Shown: piece by piece, positions 56,236-64,000 of the stretch
Position numbering within the stretch: the stretch's first letter is position 1
Layout of the letters: every line of letters starts with the position of its first letter
Origin: Poa pratensis
Lineage: Eukaryota; Streptophyta; Magnoliopsida; Poales; Poaceae
Assembly (NCBI GenBank): GCA_947311845.1
Contig: CAMZMU010000062.1
Span: 51,953,365-52,017,364, forward strand
Reading direction: 5' to 3'
Length of the DNA: 64,000 nt
The notes under the pieces: generated by a model
The model's database searches: none
Told to the model about the DNA's origin: nothing
Seen by the model: only the letters and a program-made list of their open reading frames with translations
Made by a program: the position numbers and the translations under genes

Positions 56236-57802
56236 AAAAGAATCTCGTCCCCGAGATTCGGAGACTTATAGGATTCGGGGTTACAACAAGATAATTCTTG
56301 AATGATCCATTTATACCCCAATTTAAAACTTTTTCAATAAAATACTAGAATTTTGGTTAACCAAAGAGGTCAACAAGATTTTTACAAAACATACATTTGT
56401 TTTTCAAGCATGATATTTCTACCATACTCAAGGCATTTCAAAGATGACATGGCAGGGGTTCATTTAATCAAACAACATAGGATCTACTCACATGCTTATG
56501 AATTTAAAATCTAAGGTTTTGCACAAACAGGGCAAGATCAAACAAGATCTACAACCAAATTATCAAATAATCTAACAAGATCAACTGGGTGAGTATGCTA
56601 ATAAGAACTCAAAAACCTTTATAAACAAAAGGCAGGGATATGCTAATCATAACCTTCTCCTAAGGTTTTATTTTTGAAAAGTTATACACACACGACAGGT
56701 GCCCCTTTCATGTGCGTACAACAAAAGGTTTTATTTTTCCAAAGCTATACATACATGGCAGGTGCCCCTTTCATGTATATACAGGTTTGGAAAAAGAAAC
56801 AAGGTTTGTTTTCAAACAACGATGTTCGCGCCACAAGAGTGGGATCACAAACACCAAAATTTTGTGGGATAGAGCCATTCCCAAAGTTTGTTTTTGCAAA
56901 GAAATTTTCCCTATAGAACTCCGGGATACGAGGAAAATAACACGTCTCGGGGTACCTCTTCACGTTGAAGTAGTCGCGGTGTCCCAGTTGGAGTAGAACT
57001 TGCATCATCAATTTCGGAAATTGTCCATCCGTGTACAGTTCGTGTCTTGCAGCAAGATTAAATGGCAGGGATACAAGCATGGGTAGAAGAATTTCTACTT
57101 GTAGCAAAACATCTTTATAAAATATTTCTGCATTTTATGGCCCAAAACAAAACGGCTGCAGCAGTATGGCATAATCATTTCAACCATACCGTATAGGCAA
57201 GCACAAGCAAACATAGACAGAAAACACTCTACAAAAATCCTTCTGTGTTCCAGCGATGATGGGACACTCAACAAGCATACTAAGCTTGTGAGGGGTCATC
57301 GTGGAGGGCTGGGCCCTTACTTTAACATGTTGTCACAAGGTTCATATTGGGTGAGGAACCTTGCAGGGATACATGTACGAGTTTTTCAAACCTATGCGCG
57401 AGCCAACATTAAGTGAGCGGGACACCGGGTTACGTGTCTCATTAAATACTTCCACTTAATAGTTAAACTTGTGCAACACACACAAAATAATTTACTACTA
57501 AAATAATCCCATTCAAAGTTTGCATTAATTCACAGGTGGGTATATGCGTCTGGGTTCACATATACTGTCCCTGTTTTAAGTGATCTGTCATCTCTTCAAA
57601 ACCTTTAACTAAAAAAAGGCATGATATTCCATCATGTGTCAACCAAGTGGTCAACCAGGGATAAGAACACCAAGTTTTATTTCGGCTGATTCGACATCAA
57701 CCAAGAAACAGACAACAAACTTGCATTACAACCAACACAAGGAAAACAAACAACAAAACAAACAAGCTCACGGCTTCTCACCTACCAACATACGAGCGTC
57801 AC
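56236..57802 (-). other. Non-coding internal region of the LTR element
   Basis: AT-rich sequence without a long open frame. A short block around GACAGGTGCCCCTTTCATGT is tandemly repeated (about 56694-56715 and 56756-56777). Confidence 0.6.
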
Positions 57803-58654
57803 TCAGACTAAACAAACAGGGGCTCTATTCCGCTTGACGGCCTCTGGTGGTCGGTGGAGCGGTGCCAAGACGAAGAGTGGTGTCCACATCTGCATCTTCC
57901 GGGGGTGGGGAATCACCGGCCTGCCTTCAAGGACAACACCTGGTTCTTGGGGTTGCTGCCGAACTCGGGCCATGGCTTCCTCAAGAACAGAAAGACCAAC
58001 ATAGGGTGCCATCTGTTCAGGTACCTGTAGTGCCCACTGAAGTCGATCTGGCACGGAGCCTTTGTGGGATGGACCAGGGTCTGGAATCTGGGGTTTTCCT
58101 TGCTGGGTTTGAGCTTGGTCCTGTGTGGCTGAGATTGGATTCCTCATGGAAGCATGCTGCAGGAGTGCAGGGCCAAGACTTTGCCTGGCGACTCGGAGCT
58201 CGGCCATGAGTGAATGGTTCAGGCTTTCCATTGCAGCGAGGTAGGAGACCAAGTGTACTACAGCTGAATCGACTTCTTTTTCGGTGTTGGCCCAGATTAT
58301 CCGAGGACCAGACCGAGGCATAGCTGGGAGAAAGAAGTAGGCTCTACACCGCACAAATGCCGGTTCCATCCATCTGAGACGGGCAAGGCTTTCAAAGGCG
58401 GTTACCTGGAAAGCTAGCTCAAGTGTAGGCATTAACCTGCCACTAAACTCATAGGGTTTCTTCTTGCGGTCGGGATGCGGCTTGATACTCACAACAGCCT
58501 GAAACTCATGCCCGGCAGGTGAGTCTTCGCTTCTGAACACCACATACTGAGGACGGGTCGATGCACCAAGAGCATCACGGACGACCTCCCAAAGAAGAAG
58601 GGGGAAGCCGGGGCAATGGTCGGCAGTGGTATCCATATAGAAGGTGGGTGCCAT
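57803..58654 (-). CDS. Single ORF of the non-autonomous LTR element (283 aa, unknown function)
   Basis: The product begins MAPTFYMDTTADHCPGFPLL, contains KKKPYEFSGRLMPTLELAFQ, ESLARLRWMEPAFVRCRAYF and a coiled-coil-like MESLNHSLMAELRVARQSL. It ends with a Gln/Pro-rich tail. It has no zinc knuckle, protease or polymerase motif. The position directly after the primer site and leader suggests a gag-like or plant-specific packaging ORF, but I recognise no family. Confidence 0.6.
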   Translation of the reverse strand: MAPTFYMDTTADHCPGFPLLLWEVVRDALGASTRPQYVVFRSEDSPAGHEFQAVVSIKPHPDRKKKPYEFSGRLMPTLELAFQVTAFESLARLRWMEPAFVRCRAYFFLPAMPRSGPRIIWANTEKEVDSAVVHLVSYLAAMESLNHSLMAELRVARQSLGPALLQHASMRNPISATQDQAQTQQGKPQIPDPGPSHKGSVPDRLQWALQVPEQMAPYVGLSVLEEAMARVRQQPQEPGVVLEGRPVIPHPRKMQMWTPLFVLAPLHRPPEAVKRNRAPVCLV

Positions 58655-58994
58655 CTAAACTAGTGCAAGCTTCAGGGCTATGGGTGAGGTAAGAACGCGG
58701 GATACCTTAGCGGAATCCTGCTTCAATAGAGTTGGGTTGCCAAGGGTAGAAGGCGAAGGTGGGGATGTCTGGAAGCTAGGACTGGGTCTCATTTCTAAGG
58801 GTTAGTGTCAATTTCTTCTCATGGAAGAAACTGGCGAGCCTCACTCGGGGATTGGGACAAGTCCTACTGCACCATACTGTTGACCAACAATAGCCATGCC
58901 GGTTAGGCGGAGATGGGTCAAATCCATCGGGCTCCTTGTCGGCAAATAGTACGGTTGAGCTTTCCATGCTAGGGTAGTCTACAGCCAGCCTGGT

Positions 58995-59006
58995 GCTCTG
59001 ATACCA
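58995..59006 (-). other. Primer binding site (initiator tRNA-Met type)
   Basis: The minus strand reads TGGTATCAGAGC, four bases (GACA) inside the 5' LTR. This fixes the orientation of the element. Confidence 0.92.
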
Positions 59007-59010
59007 TGTC

Positions 59011-62000
59011 TGTGACACCCCTCCCTGGCACATATCACCAGAGAGGCAGTCGTCCCGTGCGCCATCCCAAGATAACTGGCCGCACGTCACAACAGTGTAA
59101 CATATGGAAATCATTACACAATCAGGCACATCAGTGCTACAAATGGTTTACAAGGCCATCAAGGAATGACGAAATATCAATCCCAGCATGGCACGATACA
59201 GAGTTTTAACTGGCAGCGGAAGACATATGAGAGGCTACGGCTTGGAGCGGCTCCACTCCACAGGTTCTGGCTGGGCTACTGATCCTAGCACGCTCTTGCC
59301 ATGTCCTTGCTAAGGTAGAAGATGAATCCTCGAAACCTGGCCACAATCACAAGGCCCGTGAGTACATTTGTATGCACTCAGCAAGAATCGCCACTCACCA
59401 CAAACAATCCAACAATCATGCAACAAGATATACATTGGAAATAAAATCCTACAACATGGCAAGGTCTACTCAAGATAGACCAATATGATAACATAAAGGT
59501 AGCATGGCATCACAAGCAAAACATGGCATAAGCAAACAACAAGAGTATCACCAGTACAGAGTCCAAGCCAGGTGGGGTTGGATCGTATACCGGCAATCAA
59601 ACAAAGAGTTACCTGTGACGAGTAGACGAGTGTACCAGTTGGTACCAAATCTTATAACTACTCCTGTCAACACAATCAGGCTTCCAAGCCTCTAGCCAAC
59701 TCTGGCTATCTCTAGCCAACTGGCTATCAATCCAGCCAACTCTGGCTATCTCCCGGGGCATGCACGGTTGATGTTGGCTCTGGCCTAACTATAGGCTTCC
59801 AACGCATCACACCGCCATCCCATTCACCTCACAAGTAATATTCCCTGCATCATCTTATTGTTCATTTAGTGAAATCAGGTTGTTCACCTTTCTTTCAAAC
59901 AAGCCTTAGGTTTAACCTCCTGACACGACAAAGACACACAGTGTGACCGACACTGAACTGTTGTTCCATAACCTTGGAACGAGGCTAGACATCCAGATTT
60001 GACACTCTCGAGAGGTTGCAGATACCACCCATCTAAGTGCACCACACTCAGCCGGTACTTTAGGATATCATCCTTAAGGCGAACTCAGCAAGATACACTC
60101 ACCCGACCATTCACGCTACCAAGACACTCCCTGTATAGCCACCGACATAACTCTATGCCTTATGCAGAAGTGAATCCGGCACGTCCCCAACCCATGAGCG
60201 ACGCCTAGCTCCGAAACCTTCGCAAGACTAGCCCCGACCAACTATGGTACCGACTAGACTTGCCAAAATGGTAGCATCAAAGGAGGCTCGATAGGTTACG
60301 TAGGTCAAGGCCCGCCCATATGAGCGACAGTGGCAGTGCTTTCGATGTTCAGATTAGTGGCACCGTGGACTGACCCTATCGTTGTTTGGAGGGGTGTTTC
60401 ATTTAATCAAGTTCCATCATTCACAAGTCCAAACAAAGAGGATTAGTCCAACACAACAATCACAATATCATAATAATACATCATCAAACGACAAAACATT
60501 AGCAACATAATATTTCAAGCAATAGTTTGTTTGTACTGACCGGGTGACTATGGCGGAGCTACCTCCGACCAGCGCCATCGCATCTCAATACAAAAGTTAG
60601 CACAGGTTGTTGGCGTCGATCGGGTGACTACGGCGGCGATTTCGCCGACCAGCGCCATCACATATCAACTACCAAATTTAGTAGGGCATGTAGTCTCTCA
60701 AAATGAACCGAAAAGCACTCATAAGAAAGAAAGCATCCATTCCACTCAAGGATTAACCCGACGTGGTGTCAGCAATCTTGGCAAAAAGAACCAAATGGAA
60801 AGCAAATGTCCCAAGCGTCGCAGTCCAGGTGGGCTTACGCCAACCACGTTTGACGGAGGGAAAAGAAGCAAATAACTCTTTTGGCAAATGCCCCCAACTC
60901 CGAGGATCATAAGACGACATTCGTCCGCTCCTCACCTCGGCGAAGGAGAAGAAACAAACACTCATAGGAACGCAGGTTTTATAGTTGTTTATTTAGAGGG
61001 TTCGACAAAGCCGCGCAAGTGCGAGGCGCACAGATTATTCACACATCATTCTAATGCACACATGGATGATGAATGAAACATGGCAGGAGCAATATTCCAA
61101 GTAACATATTGAACATAAGAATAGCCGACCGGCATAATATACCGAACGCAGACAGATATAAACACTCGGCTTGGCAATAAGCAAATAACAAACAACATTG
61201 TGGGACGGCTAATAGCAAGGGGTTAGCTTGCCTTCGAAGACGGGGATCCACCGGGTTTGGAATGGTCGGGGTGATTCCGCGGCGTAGGGCAGCGATAACC
61301 CCGTTCCACGGACTCCGGAATGCACGTACAAAAGGGGACCCATAGAACTATTTTGGAATGAGATGAAATCAGTACCACCGGTAAGAGCTCGTCGAGACGA
61401 AGATTTAGAAATTTGAATCGGCTAAAACGGAGCTACGGTTCAAAAACTGTGGGCGTTCGAAGTTGCTCACCAGGGAAAAAAAAACAAACTTAGCAGAGAG
61501 AAAAAACAGAACGGGCCGTGGCCACGCGCAACTGGGCCGTGACCGGCCGCTGCGCGCCGCGCGCTGCGCGCTGGCCGCTACTCACGGATGGGCCGCTGGT
61601 GGGCCGCACTGGGCTGGGCTGCCTGGAAAACGAAGAAAGAAAAGAAAAAACAACCGGATCGAATCGATCCACTGGATCGTCTTCCTCCTCCGTGCTTGCA
61701 CGCACTGGAACGGCGAGCGGCCGGCCGAGGTTGGCGGGGAGGGACGCCGGGAGGACCAGCCGGAGGCGGGGACGGCACGGCGGCGGCTCGCCGCGGTCAT
61801 GGGAGGTGGGGCCGGCGGCGGGGTCGTGGTCAACGACTCCCTCCTCGCGAGCATGCACGGGAGCGCACGGGGAGGCACGGCCAGCGGCCGCCGGCGGCGA
61901 CGGGCGGCCGGCTGAGGACGGAGGCGAGGTCGCGGTGCAGCACCGCGCCCGGGGGAGGGTCCGAGGTGGCTGGGGAGAGGCTCCGTGGGAGGGGTGCGAC

Positions 62001-63365
62001 GAGCGCGTGCTCGGCCGTGCGGCCATGGGGGGTCGATCACGGAACTCGAACCCCTACTGCTCTCTTGCTCTTCTCGCAGCACCGTGAGATAGAGGAGGTA
62101 GTCAGCAGGCAGAGGGGAGTGTGGTGCAGCGAGAGAGGAGAGGCTCGAGGTGCTTATGGGCTAGAGGGGGGGAAAGAGACACGGGAGGAGCTACACAAAA
62201 GCTCTCCCCTCGTCCTGTGCTGTCGGTGGAAGGGATAAGAAGAGGAGCTGGATGCACAGGGGAGGCACGAGGTGCACTGTAGCAGGGGATTAGGCACCGA
62301 CAAAACAGTAAACGGAAATTAGTTCTTGCCAAAGCGCGCGTCCGGATGTCCAGAGCGCGACGCGAGTGACATCGACGCGTTCCCGATGACTCGGAGCTCC
62401 AAACTGAAAAAGGGTGGTACCACTGGGTTCATAACGATGAGAGGAACACAACCAAACAAAAATCCCACAGGGATTCCAAACTTTGTAAAATAGATTTTCC
62501 AGAAAACCAAAAACACCGAAGGTGTTCGATGAAATGATCTTGGTCTTACACAACTCAAATAAATCCCCAAAAATTAGGCATGGGTTGTTTTGGTCAGGGG
62601 AGAGTGTCTATGGAGTTTGAGATCATTTGGGTGAGGGGAAATTGGGTTTCCAAAAGATGGCCAAAAATGACCCTAATGGCATGATTTAGGAAAATAGGAT
62701 TTCTACAATTCCCTTGGGGTGGCGTTCTGGTTAGGGGTGTCTAGGGATCATGTGGTCAATATCACCAAGTATCATGGCCATAGGATTTTTCTAGGTCTAG
62801 GTTTGCTTGAGGAACTCAAAATGGCATTAATTTGGGCTTACAAAGGAAGTGGTCTAAATATTGCTCAAATAGGTTTGACTCCAAAAGATGAAATGCAGGA
62901 AATGCCAAAATATTCATCCCTGAATTTATCAGAATTATTGGAGGTGCCTAGCTTGGTTAAAACATTTCTAGATTAGAAGTGGCAGTTTTGAAATTATGGC
63001 CTAACTTGGAAATATTGCATTGGAGTATGCAATTTTTTGCATGAGTTGTCTTCACATGGACATGGGGTCCTCTGATATTTTTAGTGGAATTTTTCTAGCT
63101 ATGGAAATAGGCTTTCCTTTGGTAGGTGAAGAAAAGGGTTTAAAAGGTTCGATAATTAGGACTAGGGTTTTCGAGAGAGAAAACCTAAGCATCAAATTAT
63201 CACGGTTGTTGGAGTGGTTCGTGGATCACCGGGAAATTTTGAGAGAGCAATTCCCAAGTCAAATCATCCTCAAAAGATTTGAAGAAACATTTAGGAAAAG
63301 AGAAAAAGTATTTCAGGTGTCAGAAAACACCACTAAAATTAGGTTTGAATTTTCGGGGTGTTACA
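59011..63365 (-). repeat. 5' LTR (4355 bp)
   Basis: Near identical to 53462-56220 at both ends, with small substitutions and repeat-number differences. It contains the additional segment 60750-62385. Confidence 0.9.
60750..62385. other. 1.6 kb segment present only in the 5' LTR
   Basis: The two LTRs agree up to CCACTCAA and again from ATGACTCGGAGC. Between these points the 5' LTR has 1636 extra bases. The segment is GC-rich at 61500-62080, with open frames in all phases and no domain. It shows no terminal inverted repeat, target duplication or tail. It could be native LTR sequence (promoter/leader) deleted from the 3' LTR, or an insertion. Confidence 0.7.
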
Positions 63366-64000
63366 CTCCTCCTCCTCCTCTCAGTCGGGTGGGGAGCTCC
63401 TTTTTGGAGGCCCAAATTTTGAAGAGCTCGACACTGATGATGAAGAAGAGCACATATTTGCTCCTTTTTGTACTACATTTTTTGTGAGTTGAGTACTGTT
63501 TCTTATGTTGTATGTCTTTTGGTCACTCGCAGTGCTGAGACTGCGCGACCTCCAACCTCTCCAACCGAGAGATCTTCGACTCAAGATCAGCCTGAAGCTT
63601 CTCCTGCTGCGGCTGAGGTTGTGCAAACAGTAGCCACGGCCACTTCCATTGAGGCCGCCAAGATTGCGAGTACGTCGACTCCGCAAATTGGGACTTCTGC
63701 TGCCAAGCCTGCGCCTTGGGTTGAACACATAAGTGTCTTTTGTCGAGTCTTCCTTCTGGGACTATTTGTGTATAGCTTATGTTGGTTTCGTGTGCGTGCA
63801 GCCCTTTTACCTCAACCTGGTGGAATCAGGTAAAGCATTTGTCCAGGTTGAACAGGAGAGGGATAATCTGCGCACTGTTATGGAGCAGCTCACCCGTAAG
63901 TGTGTTGGGTTTCTGTATGTCTTTGCTTTGTCGACTGTGAATGACATCTGGCTATCTATCTCAGGTGACAAGGCGTCTGCTGAGTCCCGGGTTAAAGAGC
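63366..64000 (+). CDS. 'Putative gypsy type transposon' domain protein, third part (runs off the window)
   Basis: Directly after the LTR element the acidic frame continues (LFGGPNFEELDTDDEEEH). It is followed by exon-like blocks starting at about 63534 (Ser/Thr/Pro/Ala-rich, PPTSPTERSSTQDQPEASPA), at 63802 (PFYLNLVESGKAFVQVEQER then DNLRTVMEQLT, coiled-coil-like) and at 63965 (GDKASAESRVKE), each behind a consensus acceptor. This is the usual linker and coiled-coil half of the family. Confidence 0.6.

Larger units (their letters stand above)
53462..63365 (-). mobile_element. Non-autonomous LTR retrotransposon (9904 bp) with CTCCT target duplication
   Basis: Both LTRs end TGTGACACC...GTTACA on the plus strand (TGTAACACCCC start on minus). 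CTCCT occurs on both sides (53457-53461 and 63366-63370), a perfect 5 bp duplication. The primer site and purine tract place the 5' LTR at 59011-63365 and the 3' LTR at 53462-56220. The internal region (56221-59010) has one ORF of 283 codons and no protease, RT, RNase H or integrase. The element must rely on a partner for mobility. Confidence 0.93.
46990..64000 (+). mobile_element. Large retroelement with a 'gypsy type transposon' domain gene, split by two later insertions
   Basis: The non-coding 5' part (46990-48778) contains an AAATAGGCTGGGC TATA-like site near 47265, repeated 'agcccccgag' motifs and a tandem array at 48060-48330. The coding gene follows in pieces at 48779-49314, 52832-53461 and 63366-64000. 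The host element is continuous once the CACTA element (49315-52831) and the LTR element (53462-63365) are removed. The right end lies beyond the window. No RT or integrase is seen, so this looks like a non-autonomous large retrotransposon derivative or its 5' half. Confidence 0.7.

Noticed and set aside
61463..62238. Several overlapping open frames (150-216 codons) in the extra LTR segment
   Set aside because: Open in five or six frames at once, a GC effect; no domain is seen in any.

Overview
This is a nuclear window from a grass genome, most likely Triticeae (wheat, Aegilops or barley relatives). The reasons are intron-containing plant genes with very GC-rich first exons, many MITEs with CTCCCTCCGT termini (Stowaway type), and deep nesting of LTR and CACTA elements. 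No species call is possible from the sequence alone. I found no bacterial-type operon, CRISPR array, rRNA or tRNA.

Layout. 1-1464 is the 3' end of an MTR4/HEN2-type exosome RNA helicase (+). 1901-2678 holds two exon-like blocks of an unrecognised gene (+). 2734-9628 is a composite Ty1-copia retrotransposon (-) whose 5' LTR begins one base after the stop codon of a small, intact APC13 gene (9630-10878, -). 12498-14258 is an O-fucosyltransferase-like gene (+) broken by three single-base losses. 16.4-19.7 kb is a giant palindrome of an LTR-like family. 20.2-21.4 kb is an inverted-repeat transposon. 21718-25955 is a DEAD-box helicase of the RH36/DBP8 type (+), with one base missing in the DEAD motif. 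26968-29357 is an intact 8-exon MATE transporter (+), followed by the scar of a deleted tandem copy. 31050-33557 is an intact 8-exon IQM calmodulin-binding protein gene (-).

From 33.6 kb to about 47 kb the sequence is gene-poor. It holds a 470 bp Mutator-type MITE with a perfect 9 bp target duplication, Stowaway and Tourist-like MITEs, foldback elements and dead LINE fragments. From about 47 kb to the end lies a retroelement-type gene with a 'putative gypsy type transposon' domain. It is split by a 3.5 kb CACTA element (49315-52831) and a 9.9 kb non-autonomous LTR retrotransposon (53462-63365). Both insertions can be resolved to the base with their target-site duplications. The CACTA element carries no visible transposase but has pieces resembling host genes: an Arg/Gly-rich protein with a B3-like domain, and a DEDDy 3'-5' exonuclease.

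How it works together. The conserved genes (RNA-surveillance helicase, APC/C subunit, Golgi-type glycosyltransferase, rRNA-processing helicase, transporter, calmodulin-binding protein) are unrelated housekeeping or accessory functions forming small gene islands. The most informative signal is structural: nested insertions, a ghost of a lost paralog, tail-only retro-insertions flanked by target duplications, and about ten frame breaks that are all consistent with single-base deletions. That last pattern makes consensus sequence error as likely as true pseudogenes.
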